The notes: generated from the letters alone by a model not told the origin. DNA of 21,882 nucleotides from Alphaproteobacteria bacterium (GCA_005888525.1 VBAB01000066.1:1-21882), one strand, 5' to 3'. Counted from the first letter of the stretch, positions 13,594 through 20,722 are shown. Translations and numbers: made by a program.

Positions 13594-15117
13594 CCCGACG
13601 TTTTCACGCGAGCACGGCGGCCGTACGTCTGGGAGACGCCTCCGCGGGCGACCCTGTCCGGACCGCGCACGATGTGCCCCTAGCCGACCGGACGATTGGC
13701 AGCGCTTCCGAGAGCTGAGCCATCGCGCGCTCGACGACATGATCGACCACCTACAAACGATCGAGGACCGGCCCGTCTGGCAACCGGCGCCCCAGGCAGT
13801 GCGTGCCCGCTTCGACCGCCCGCTGCCGCGCAAGTCTCGCGATCTGGCGAACGTCCTTTCGGACTTCAGGAGCCACATCAAGCCCTACGTCACGGGCAAC
13901 ACGCATCCCCTCTTCATGGGTTGGGTGCACGGCGCCGGCACGCCGGTCGGCATGCTGGCCGAGATGCTGGCCTCCGGCCTCAACGCCAACTGCGGCGGGC
14001 GCAACCACATCGGCATCGACGTCGAGCGCCAGATGACGCGCTGGTTTGCGGAAGCCTTCGGCTTCCCGCGCGATGCGTCCGGCGTCTTCGTCACCGGCAC
14101 CTCCATGGCCAATTTCATGGGCCTGCTGATCGCCCGCAACGAGGCGCTGGGCCAATCCGTCCGCGCCGACGGGCTTCGCGCCGCCGCGGCGCAGCTGACC
14201 GCTTATACCTCATCGCAAGCCCATGGCTGCATTGCGCAGGCGCTCGAGCTCTCCGGCATCGGCTCACGCAATCTGCGCCTGGTGCCGGTCGACGCGGCGG
14301 GCGCCATGCGCCACGATCGGCTCGCAGCCGCAATCGCCGATGACCGCCGCCAGGGCTACCTGCCGTTTCTCATCGTCGGGACAGCCGGCACGGTCAACAC
14401 CGGCGCCATGGACGATCTCCATGCCATCGCCGATATCGCCGAGGAGCAGAAGGTCTGGTTCCACGTCGACGGGGCGTTCGGCGCGCTCGTGGTGCGCTCG
14501 TCGTGCTCTCCAAACGCTTGCGCCCGCTGGTTGCCGGCATCGAGCGCGCCCAGTCGATTGCCTTCGACCTGCACAAGTGGGCGCATGTTCCCTATGACGC
14601 CGGCTTTCTCCTGGTTCGCGACGCAGAGGCGCATCGGCGCACGTTCGCCAACCGGGCCGCCTATCTGCAAAGAACGCCTCGTGGGCTCAGTGCGGGCGAG
14701 GTGTGGCCCTGCGACCTGGGGCCGGACCTGTCACGGGGATTTCGCGCGCTGAAAGCGTGGTTCACGTTGGAGACGCTCGGCGCCGACAGGATTGCAGGCT
14801 CCATCGAGCGCTGCTGCCGGGTGGCCAGGCATCTCGAGCGGCGGCTGCGGAAATTGCCGATGTTCGAGGTCGTGGCCCCCGTCGCGCTCAACATCGTCTG
14901 CTTCCGGGTGCGGGGAGCCAGCGACAAGGTGCAGGAAGCCGTCGTCATGGACCTGCAGGAGCGTGGGCTGGCCGCTCCGTCGCTGACCGTGCTGGACGGC
15001 CGCACGACCATACGCGCTGCCATCGTCAACCACCGCACCACGACGCGGCACGCGGACCTTTTCGTCGAGCACCTGCTTGCCAGCGTCCTCGCTCAACTGC
15101 AGGCCGAGACTGGCTGA
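13590..15117 (+). pseudogene. Aromatic-L-amino-acid decarboxylase-family gene broken by two frameshifts
   Basis: A homologue of group II PLP decarboxylases (DDC/AADC family). Family-conserved sequence runs through two frames. The part 13689-14500 encodes DDWQRFRELSHRALDDMIDHL, the substrate-site region NTHPLFMGWVHG, FVTGTSMANFMG and WFHVDGAFGAL. From about 14503 another frame continues with LSKRLRPLVAGIERAQSIAF, the Schiff-base lysine motif DLHKWAHVPYDAG (Lys codon 14575-14577) and the C-terminal domain. The switch coincides with an 11-bp imperfect tandem duplication, 14483-14493 and 14494-14504; removing one copy restores GALVVLSKRLRP. A second break lies near 13688: from GTG 13590 (GGAG at 13579-13582, overlapping the previous stop) the frame reads to VPLAD, and one extra base would join it to PDDWQRF. 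The unbroken product would have about 505 residues. As read, no single product carries both halves. Sequencing error is possible. Confidence 0.8.
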
Positions 15118-15171
15118 GGGCCCATAGCCCGTCGATCTGTTGCAGTTCAAGCGACCGTGATATTCTGGGGC

Positions 15172-15516
15172 ATGGCCGACACGATCGAACAGCATCGCCC
15201 GAGGAAACGACAGCCACCTACGCATCTGGTCGCGATCATGGCGGAGCTCAAAGCGCACGCCAGCGAGATCCGCAAGCAAGGGGTGACTTCCCTTGCCCTG
15301 TTCGGTTCACGAGCTCGCGGTGACGAACGTGATGATAGCGATCTCGACGTACTAATCGTGTACGACTCCGAGCGCCCGTTTACACTCTACGATTTGGTCC
15401 GCGTTGAGCGTCTGCTGAAGCATCTGACGGGGCTCGAAGTGCATGTGGCAACCCGCGATGCCTTTCGGCCCCATCGTTTGCGCCGCGTTCTGATCGATGC
15501 GGTCGACGTGTTCTGA
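15172..15516 (+). CDS. mntA: MntA-type nucleotidyltransferase antitoxin
   Basis: A 114-residue minimal nucleotidyltransferase. The GS-x10-D-x-D signature is complete: G45 and S46 in LFGSRARG, then D57 and D59 in DSDLDVLIVYD. In type VII toxin-antitoxin pairs MntA transfers AMP to a tyrosine of the HepT toxin and silences it. The start is ATG 15172; alternatives are GTG 15157 and ATG 15238 (MAELKAHAS), which would match the family's usual N-terminus better. Its stop shares one base with the hepT start (TGATG). The pair has visibly lower GC and more A/T-ending codons than neighbouring genes, which suggests horizontal acquisition. The antitoxin role is inferred from the pairing. Confidence 0.88.
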   Translation: MADTIEQHRPRKRQPPTHLVAIMAELKAHASEIRKQGVTSLALFGSRARGDERDDSDLDVLIVYDSERPFTLYDLVRVERLLKHLTGLEVHVATRDAFRPHRLRRVLIDAVDVF

Positions 15517-15875
15517 TGGCCCGCCCTCTCGATCTCATTGTCGAAGAGATGCTCGACTACATTGAGCAGGCAAGGTCCTATACCCAAGACATGACGTTTG
15601 ATCAGTATTCTTCTGACACAAAGACCCAACGAGCCGTCGAGCGGTGCATCGAGGTGATTTCCGAAGCTTCACGCCACGTACCCGAAGAAATCAAGGGCAA
15701 GTATTCCATGATTCCTTGGAGCGATGTTGCCGCAATCGGCAATATTTTCCGCCATGAGTACCACAATGTCGCTGCCCGGATTGTTTGGGACACGGTACGA
15801 ATGCATCTGCCGCAGCTGCAGGCCGTCGCGCATGCGATCGAGGCCGAGCTGCCCAGGGACGACGAACCTGCCTAG
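15516..15875 (+). CDS. hepT: HepT-like (DUF86) ribonuclease toxin
   Basis: A 119-residue helical HEPN protein of the DUF86/HepT family, the partner of the preceding MntA. The conserved region reads AAIGNIFRHEYHNV. The HEPN motif is usually R-x4-H-x-Y; here His80 and Tyr82 (the AMP-accepting tyrosine position) are present but the first position is Gly75. An Arg (R79) stands directly before the His instead. This pattern is seen in one branch of HepT-like proteins as I recall it, but whether RNase activity is retained cannot be told. ATG 15516 overlaps the mntA stop by one base. A terminator hairpin overlaps its own stop codon. Codon use is less GC-rich than the surroundings. Confidence 0.88.
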   Translation: MARPLDLIVEEMLDYIEQARSYTQDMTFDQYSSDTKTQRAVERCIEVISEASRHVPEEIKGKYSMIPWSDVAAIGNIFRHEYHNVAARIVWDTVRMHLPQLQAVAHAIEAELPRDDEPA

Positions 15876-15888
15876 CAGGTGCCTTTTT
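15866..15888 (+). terminator. Rho-independent terminator overlapping the hepT stop codon
   Basis: The stem ACCTGC (15866-15871) pairs with GCAGGT (15875-15880) around a CTA loop, followed by GCC and five T (15884-15888). The hepT TAG at 15873-15875 lies inside the hairpin. After it, 15889-16127 has no gene that I can see, only a small GGTGCC/GGCACC hairpin at 15994-16011. Confidence 0.75.
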
Positions 15889-16127
15889 CAAGTAATAGCC
15901 GCTGCTCGACGCGGATCTGCGATGCCTCTAGCTCGCCCTCAACATGTGCGATAGGCTGTCCCCGCAAGGGAGGCGCGTCCACACGCGGGCCTCGGTGCCA
16001 TTTGCGGCACCCACGACGGACACGCCTCCAAGTCAGAGCCGACCCACGCGGCCGATGGAGCGGGCAGCGGGTTGAGTGCGGGCATGGGGAGCATCCCCTT
16101 TCAGGCGGAAAATAGGGAGCAACCAAT

Positions 16128-17303
16128 ATGAAGACGACGATGCTGGTATCGGCGGCGTTGGCAACTGCCGTGGCCCTCACGCTCTTCGATGCGACGCCGG
16201 CGGACGCAGCCGTTCAGAGGCGGGCCGTCACAGTACGAAAAGTACCCTCCCGCAGCGTGCAGCCGCGCGTGCAGCACAAGCACACCGGCAAGATCACCAA
16301 AGGCACCTCGTCCACTTGCGTCAAGAAGGGCACCTCGTCCGCCTTCATCAAGAAGGGCACGTCGTCCACCTTCGTCAAGAAGACCACCATCGGTACAGGC
16401 ACGCTGAACCTTCGCAGCCTGCCCTTGCACAAAGCGGCTCCCGGCAACGCGTTCCTCAAAGGCAGGCTGGCTCTGCCGCAGAACATCAAGCCCAAGCTCA
16501 CAGTCACCAAGGCGCCTGCCTTGAAATTCCATCCTCGCTTTGCGCCGTTCGTCCAGCGGCATTGGAAGAAGGCATTTTTCTGGGTCGCCGTCGCCGGCAT
16601 CGGCTATCTGACGATCCCGGAACTCTATTACAGCCGCTTCTACAGCTGCATCAGCGTCGATGATCCGTTCTGGGACGACTGCAGCTACATCCTGTCCTAC
16701 GCCGCCCTCGAGGAGGAGGAATACGTGCGGGTCAGCATGCCGGCCGCCACCACGTACCGCTACCAGGCGAAGGCCGCGGTGGCTCCTGCCGACTGCCCCG
16801 CGTGTCGCTGGGACCGGTTCGTGGAGCGCAAGTGGAACCAGAGCTTTGCCTGGGTGAAGCTGCCCGACGTTGGCAATGTGACGGTGCCCGACGCGTACTA
16901 TGACCGGTTCTACTCGTACGCGGGCGCCAATCCGCCGAACTATCCGCAGGCATGCAAGGTCTTGGAGGACGCGGCCGCCGCCAAGGAAGAGAGCGAACTG
17001 GTGCGCGTCAGCATGCCGTCGAATACCGACTACCGCTACGAGGCGGAGGTCGTGCCAACACAGGAGTGCAAGTCCTGCGCGCTGGAGCCTTTCGTCGAGC
17101 GCAAGTGGAACCGGGAATTCGTTTGGGTGCAGATCCCGCAGACCGGCAATGTCACGGTCCCCGAGGACTCCTACGACCGTTTCTACGGCTATGCGAGTGC
17201 CGAGCCGCCAAATTATCCGGCAGCATGCAAGGTGCTGGTGGAGGCAGCCGCGGCGGACACGGTCATCACCACCGCCCTCGACACTCGGCGCGACGTCCAA
17301 TAG
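16128..17303 (+). CDS. Secreted protein with three internal repeats, family not recognised
   Basis: A 391-residue protein. A clear signal peptide (about residues 1-27, likely cleaved after ADA) is followed by a basic linker, a 3 x 9-residue repeat (58-84), and three repeats of about 85 residues starting near 141, 231 and 322. Each repeat begins FV(E/Q)R(K/H)W, continues F-x-WV, then G-x-(V/L)T(V/I)P and YDRFY or a close variant, and holds a Cys near its end (185, 276, 367). Repeats 2 and 3 add PPNYP-x-ACKVL. CxxC pairs (C223/C226, C314/C317) precede repeats 2 and 3. Repeats 1 and 2 end with VRVSMP-x2-T-x-YRY. Repeat 3 is cut short. The CxxC motifs are not followed by His, so they are not c-type haem sites; disulfides or metal binding are possible. 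The start ATG has AGGGAG at 16114-16119. I do not recognise a function. Confidence 0.85.
   Translation: MKTTMLVSAALATAVALTLFDATPADAAVQRRAVTVRKVPSRSVQPRVQHKHTGKITKGTSSTCVKKGTSSAFIKKGTSSTFVKKTTIGTGTLNLRSLPLHKAAPGNAFLKGRLALPQNIKPKLTVTKAPALKFHPRFAPFVQRHWKKAFFWVAVAGIGYLTIPELYYSRFYSCISVDDPFWDDCSYILSYAALEEEEYVRVSMPAATTYRYQAKAAVAPADCPACRWDRFVERKWNQSFAWVKLPDVGNVTVPDAYYDRFYSYAGANPPNYPQACKVLEDAAAAKEESELVRVSMPSNTDYRYEAEVVPTQECKSCALEPFVERKWNREFVWVQIPQTGNVTVPEDSYDRFYGYASAEPPNYPAACKVLVEAAAADTVITTALDTRRDVQ
16299..16379 (+). repeat. Three 27-bp coding repeats (9-residue KGTSS-x3-K unit)
   Basis: Within the secreted-protein gene, three consecutive 27-bp units encode KGTSSTCVK, KGTSSAFIK and KGTSSTFVK (residues 58-84). 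DNA identity between units is high, so they are recent tandem duplicates and may vary in number between strains. Confidence 0.85.
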
Positions 17304-17337
17304 GCGACGCAAACACCTGTCTGCCTCAGGGCAAGCC

Positions 17338-17363
17338 AGGCCATCCGCGACTGCGGATGGCCT
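17338..17363. terminator. Perfect 11-bp hairpin after the secreted-protein gene
   Basis: AGGCCATCCGC (17338-17348) pairs perfectly with GCGGATGGCCT (17353-17363) around a GACT loop, 35 bp after the stop codon. No T-tract follows, so it is a strong hairpin that may terminate or stabilise the transcript. Confidence 0.55.
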
Positions 17364-17475
17364 CGCTGTAGAATGCGAAGGGCGTGAGGCGACCTGCTGC
17401 AGCCGGCCGGCCCACGATCATTGCTACGGGCCAAGGCGCTGACTTTGCTTGCACAAGGGCCATGGGGGAGAAACC

Positions 17476-17910
17476 ATGACATTCACGGTCACCAGCAAGT
17501 CCTTCAAGGACGGTGGCTATCTGGGCGCGGACCACATCCTGTCGGCCGATTTCGGCTTCGGATGCGCGGGCGGGAACAAATCGCCGCATCTGGCCTGGTC
17601 GGGGGCACCAGCCGGCACCAAGAGTTTCGCCGTGACCTGTTTCGACCCGGACGCGCCAACGGGCAGCGGGTTCTGGCACTGGCTCGTGGTCAATATTCCT
17701 CCCGGCACAACCGAGCTTGCCCTCGATACCGGCAATCCGAAGGCCCCGAAGCTGCCGAATGGCGCCTTGCAGACGTCGGGTGCGCGGGGGGGGGAACAAG
17801 TCGCCGCAAGTTTGCCCGTGAAGGTCGACACGTCGGCTGCAATCGTCGGCTTCCAGCTCAACTTCAACACGCTGGCCAAGGTCGCCATCATGGGCCTCTA
17901 CAAGCGCTGA
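17476..17910 (+). CDS. PEBP/YbhB-family protein with a shortened centre
   Basis: A 144-residue member of the phosphatidylethanolamine-binding protein family (YbhB/YbcL type), cytoplasmic by the absence of a signal peptide. The first half is canonical: NKSPHLAWSGAPAGTKSFAV, the DPDAPTGSGFWHW ligand-pocket motif, VVNIP, and PNGALQT. The end is also canonical (VGFQLNFNTLAKV). Between GALQT and IVGF, however, about 20 residues are missing compared with E. coli YbhB, including the conserved G-x2-HRY segment that completes the pocket. At the junction lies a run of nine G (17786-17794). It sits inside a stretch (17776-17808) nearly identical to an earlier part of the same gene (17558-17588). The start is ATG 17476 after GGGGGAG. 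It could be a functional variant, a deletion derivative or an assembly error. Confidence 0.85.
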   Translation: MTFTVTSKSFKDGGYLGADHILSADFGFGCAGGNKSPHLAWSGAPAGTKSFAVTCFDPDAPTGSGFWHWLVVNIPPGTTELALDTGNPKAPKLPNGALQTSGARGGEQVAASLPVKVDTSAAIVGFQLNFNTLAKVAIMGLYKR

Positions 17911-17944
17911 TATCACCTGCCGGCCGCCTTGCGGACGACTACGC

Positions 17945-18730
17945 CTACACGACCGGCGTCAGGCCGCCGTCGACGTTGATGGCCGTGCCGGTGACATAGG
18001 AGCCGGCGTCGGAGGCCAGGAACAGCGCCATATTGGCGAACTCCTGCGCGGTGCCGACCCGACCCATGGGGATGCGCTTGCCCATCTCGGCGTAGAAGTC
18101 CTGCATCGAGCGGCCCTTGCCCTCGTTGGCGTGCCGCACCACCCACTGGTTGCTCTGGATGTTCCCGACCAGCAAGCCGTTGACCAGCACGTTGTGCGGC
18201 GCGCCCTCACCAGCCAGCACCTTGGTGAGGGCCATGCCCGCTGCCCGCGTCACCGCCGTCGGCGCACCATTGGGCTGTGGAGCCTTCGCACCGGTGTTGA
18301 GGATGTTGATGATGCGCCCCCAGCGCCGCGACTTCATGCCTGGAAAAGCCAGGCGGCACAGCCGGATCGCGGCGAACAGCTTCAGGTCGATGTCGTGCTG
18401 CCACAGCTCGTCGGTAATCTCGACGAACGGGCCGCGCTGCGAGGTGCCGGCGTTGTTGACGAGCACGTCCAGCTGACCGAACGCTTTATCCGTGGCCTCG
18501 AACGCCTTGCGGCAACCGTCCGCGGTGCCGACGTCGGCGGCAACGGTGATCACCTTGGTGTTGGCCGCCGCCGCAGCGATCACCGACTTCGCCTCGTCCA
18601 GGCTCTTCTGCTGTCGAGCCGCGATGGCCACGTTGGCGCCCGCCTCGGCAAAACTGCGGGCTATGGCGAGCCCGATCCCCTTGCTGCCGCCCGTGACCAA
18701 CGCGTTGCGTCCGTTCATACGCAGTTCCAT
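17945..18730 (-). CDS. SDR-family oxidoreductase with atypical active site
   Basis: A 261-residue Rossmann-fold protein of the classical SDR size. The cofactor motif TGGSKGIG (residues 13-20) and NNAG (92-95) are intact, and the C-terminal YVTGTAINVDGG is typical. The Ser-Tyr-x3-Lys triad is not. After GRIINILNTG the expected Tyr and Lys positions read T158 and R162 (in APTAVTRAAG), and the Ser position is N145 or T146. Either this is an SDR branch that uses other residues or it binds NAD(P) without ordinary catalysis. The start ATG 18730 has GGAGG six bases upstream. It lies 113 bp downstream of the hydroxyacid dehydrogenase gene on the same strand, with a palindromic repeat between. Both may act in one catabolic step series (inference). 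It converges on the PEBP gene. Confidence 0.88.
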   Translation of the reverse strand: MELRMNGRNALVTGGSKGIGLAIARSFAEAGANVAIAARQQKSLDEAKSVIAAAAANTKVITVAADVGTADGCRKAFEATDKAFGQLDVLVNNAGTSQRGPFVEITDELWQHDIDLKLFAAIRLCRLAFPGMKSRRWGRIINILNTGAKAPQPNGAPTAVTRAAGMALTKVLAGEGAPHNVLVNGLLVGNIQSNQWVVRHANEGKGRSMQDFYAEMGKRIPMGRVGTAQEFANMALFLASDAGSYVTGTAINVDGGLTPVV

Positions 18731-18745
18731 GTGCGTCCTCCACTT

Positions 18746-18835
18746 GTCATCCCGGGACTTGTTCCCGGGATCCAGCTATCACCGCTTTCCGGCGCGTGCG
18801 GCACGATGGATCCCGGCGACAAGCGCCGGGATGAC
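18746..18835. repeat. 90-bp palindromic intergenic repeat (GTCATCCCGGG type)
   Basis: The left arm starts GTCATCCCGGGACTTG and runs on as TTCCCGGGATCCA. The right arm runs TGGATCCCGGCGACAAG and ends GCCGGGATGAC, an inverted near-copy. Each arm also folds on itself (CCCGGG...CCCGGG). This type, a GTCATCCCGG-x-GGATCC double hairpin, is a common dispersed repeat in alphaproteobacterial genomes. It fills the gap between the dehydrogenase and SDR genes and may act as a transcript-processing or termination site. Confidence 0.8.
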
Positions 18836-18843
18836 ACCGTAGT

Positions 18844-19833
18844 TCAATCCAACACTTCCTGGTTGATGACGTTCTCGCGGATCGGCTTGCCGTCCAGCGC
18901 GCTCAGGATGTTCTTGGCGGTCTGCAGCCCCATCCGATCGAGCGACTCCTTGGTCACGCCCGCCATGTGCGGGGCACTGATCACGTTGGATAGCTTGAGC
19001 AGCGGGTTGTCGGGTTGGACCGGCTCTTTCTCGTAGACGTCGAGGCCGGCGCCGGCGAGCTTGCCGGTGCTCAGAGCCGCGTGCAGGGCCGGCTCGTCGA
19101 TGATGCCACCGCGTGCCGTGTTGACGAGATAGGCCGTCGGTTTCATGCGCGCGAGCCGCGCGGCATTGAACATGCCCACCGTCTCGGGCGTCTTCGGACA
19201 ATGGACGGTGACGAAGTCGGCTCGTGGTAGCCCCGCATCGAGGTCCGTGACCGCCTCGCAGCCCGCAGCCTTGATGTCGGCAGCGGGCTTGTAGGGATCG
19301 AACACCAGCACCTTCATTTCCATCGCCTGGCAGCGCTTGGCGCTGCGCGTGCCGATGCGGCCGAAGCCGACGATCAGCACGGTCTTGCCGAACAGGTCGA
19401 CCGGCACCGCGCTCATCCGCTTGCTCCACTCGTTGGCCTGCACCATGGCGTTGAGCTCGGCGCCGCGCTTGGCCAGCGTCATCATCATGAACATGGCCTG
19501 CTCGGCAACCGACGGCGAGTTGGCGCTGCCAGCCACCATCAGCGGGATCTTCTTCTTCGTCAGCGCCGGCACATCGACCGCGTCGTAGCCGACGCCAATG
19601 CGCGCCACCACCAGCATCTCGCGCGAGGCGGCGATCTCGGCATCGCCGAAGGGCGTCACGCCAAGCGCCACGCCGTTGACGGGAGCGTGCGTCGCGAGCA
19701 GCGCCCGGAAATCCCCCGTGGTGATCGTGTTCGGGAACTGCACCGGCTCGATGTCGCCCCGCTCCTTGAACAGGTCCCAGCCGACCTTCGACATCGACTG
19801 CGTGATCAGCAACTTCTTCTTGTTCGTCGCCAT
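18844..19833 (-). CDS. D-isomer-specific 2-hydroxyacid dehydrogenase
   Basis: A 329-residue NAD-dependent dehydrogenase of the phosphoglycerate dehydrogenase-like family, interconverting a D-2-hydroxy acid and its 2-keto acid. The nucleotide-binding motif GFGRIG is intact, followed by an acidic residue (VFDPYK) that favours NAD. The catalytic set is visible: R241 (NTARGG), E270 (YEKEP) and H289 (SAPHMAG). There is no C-terminal ACT domain, so it is not a full SerA; the substrate is open. The start ATG 19833 is preferred because GGGG lies about eight bases before it. ATG 19839 is in frame but directly abuts the GGGG. It is probably co-transcribed with the downstream SDR gene. Upstream, 19834-20072 is a divergent promoter region in which I see no clear motif. 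Confidence 0.92.
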   Translation of the reverse strand: MATNKKKLLITQSMSKVGWDLFKERGDIEPVQFPNTITTGDFRALLATHAPVNGVALGVTPFGDAEIAASREMLVVARIGVGYDAVDVPALTKKKIPLMVAGSANSPSVAEQAMFMMMTLAKRGAELNAMVQANEWSKRMSAVPVDLFGKTVLIVGFGRIGTRSAKRCQAMEMKVLVFDPYKPAADIKAAGCEAVTDLDAGLPRADFVTVHCPKTPETVGMFNAARLARMKPTAYLVNTARGGIIDEPALHAALSTGKLAGAGLDVYEKEPVQPDNPLLKLSNVISAPHMAGVTKESLDRMGLQTAKNILSALDGKPIRENVINQEVLD

Positions 19834-20072
19834 TTCCATCCCCGTGCGATGATCTTGAGATCGGGAGTTTAGAGCACATCCCCTCCAGCGTCATGCCCGC
19901 GTCGACAATCCGCGTCGCACGTTTCGTGCATACCACCCCCGCAGTCCTCGTAGTTCGGTTTGCGCGGGATCGGGTAGACTTGGTGACGCCATCTTCAAGC
20001 GGTGAGCGGCGGGGACCAGCCGCCCGCCGCCACCGTCATTCGACCCTGTCGGTTCCTTTCATCGGGATGTGC

Positions 20073-20549
20073 ATGTCGCCTGAACGAGTCCCGACGATTG
20101 CGGCAATCGCTGCGGCCGCGCTGCTGCTCCTCACCGCCGTCCACGCCGTCGGCCGGCGCGGCACCGAGGCGGAGCAGCCCTCGCCTCGCGAGGTCGCTAA
20201 TTCCCGCGAGGCCATGGTGGCCGGATCGGGCCGCTGCGCGCTTTACCACGCTCGCTTCGGCGGCCGGCGCGCGCAGCTGATCAAGGTCATGCGAGGCAGC
20301 GTGTCGAACTACGTCGTGCTGGAGGTCGGCAAGCGCGATCCGTCCATGCGTTCGCTGCGCAGTAACTGGCTGAAGGCGAACTACGGTGACGCCGGGCACG
20401 TCTGGCTCGGCGAGTACGGTTCGGCCGACACCGCCTTGGCACGAGCGGCTCGGCTTTGTCCGCCGGCCTCGCGATGCTGGCCGGGCGAAGCCGGTTGCGG
20501 CCCCGAGGCGCAATCCCTCACGCCGGCGCAGGTGTTCTTCGGCCGGTGA
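20073..20549 (+). CDS. Membrane-anchored hypothetical protein
   Basis: A 158-residue protein I do not recognise. The start chosen is ATG 20073 with GGGA about six bases upstream; ATG 20067 is two codons earlier, and the open frame reaches back to 19893 but that part has no protein-like features. A signal peptide or signal anchor (IAAIAAAALLLLTAVHAVG, about residues 9-27) implies export. The rest is soluble and mixed, with YVVLEVGKRD, W and Y residues in NWLKANYGDAGHVWLGEY, and four Cys in the last two-thirds (CALY, CPPASRCW, GCGP) that could form disulfides. It is monocistronic in this context. A structured intergenic region with a strong terminator follows. Confidence 0.65.
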   Translation: MSPERVPTIAAIAAAALLLLTAVHAVGRRGTEAEQPSPREVANSREAMVAGSGRCALYHARFGGRRAQLIKVMRGSVSNYVVLEVGKRDPSMRSLRSNWLKANYGDAGHVWLGEYGSADTALARAARLCPPASRCWPGEAGCGPEAQSLTPAQVFFGR

Positions 20550-20618
20550 TTGACGAAGCCGGGGATGGGCAGAGGTGCGCGCGGCGGACAGCGCTTTACT
20601 CTTTTTTATCCAATCCGC

Positions 20619-20722
20619 GTCACAATACGGGTCATCCAGTCATCTGGATCGAGTGGCTCCTGTCCACTCTGTTTGACGCCTCCCTGTTAACTCCTGAGCC
20701 GCCTTTTGGCGGCTCTTTTTTT
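20619..20722 (+). ncRNA. Candidate structured small RNA ending in a strong terminator
   Basis: The gap 20550-20885 (336 bp) has no gene that I can see but contains three consecutive hairpins. Hairpin 1 is ATCCAG-TCAT-CTGGAT (20634-20649). Hairpin 2 is GAGTGG-(7)-CCACTC (20651-20669). The third is a perfect terminator, GAGCCGCC-TTTT-GGCGGCTC, with seven T (20696-20722). The unpaired stretch between hairpins 2 and 3 includes CCTCCC, which could pair with Shine-Dalgarno sequences. The terminator is 147 bp after the nearest upstream stop codon, too far to belong simply to that gene. A weak promoter (CGGACA 20585-20590, 16 bases, TATCCA 20607-20612) would give a start near 20619. I cannot assign an RNA family; a long 3' untranslated region is the alternative. 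Confidence 0.5.
20696..20722 (+). terminator. Strong Rho-independent terminator
   Basis: An eight-base perfect stem GAGCCGCC/GGCGGCTC with a TTTT loop is followed by seven T. This is the clearest terminator in the window and ends the candidate small RNA or the upstream gene's long transcript. Confidence 0.92.

Noticed and set aside
13568..13690. Start of the decarboxylase at ATG 13568 in the frame of its main part
   Set aside because: The resulting N-terminus is an Arg/Pro/Cys-rich stretch unlike the family. The GTG 13590 frame has natural composition and a proper ribosome site, so a one-base frameshift is the better explanation.
15994..16011. GGTGCC/GGCACC hairpin as a terminator
   Set aside because: No T-tract follows, and the hepT terminator at 15866-15888 already closes the upstream unit.
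16128..17303. c-type haem binding by the CxxC motifs of the secreted repeat protein
   Set aside because: Neither CPAC nor CKSC is followed by His.
19893..20072. N-terminal extension of the hypothetical protein from ATG 19893
   Set aside because: The extra 60 residues are Arg-rich with no signal or motif, while ATG 20073 has a ribosome site and starts a proper export signal.
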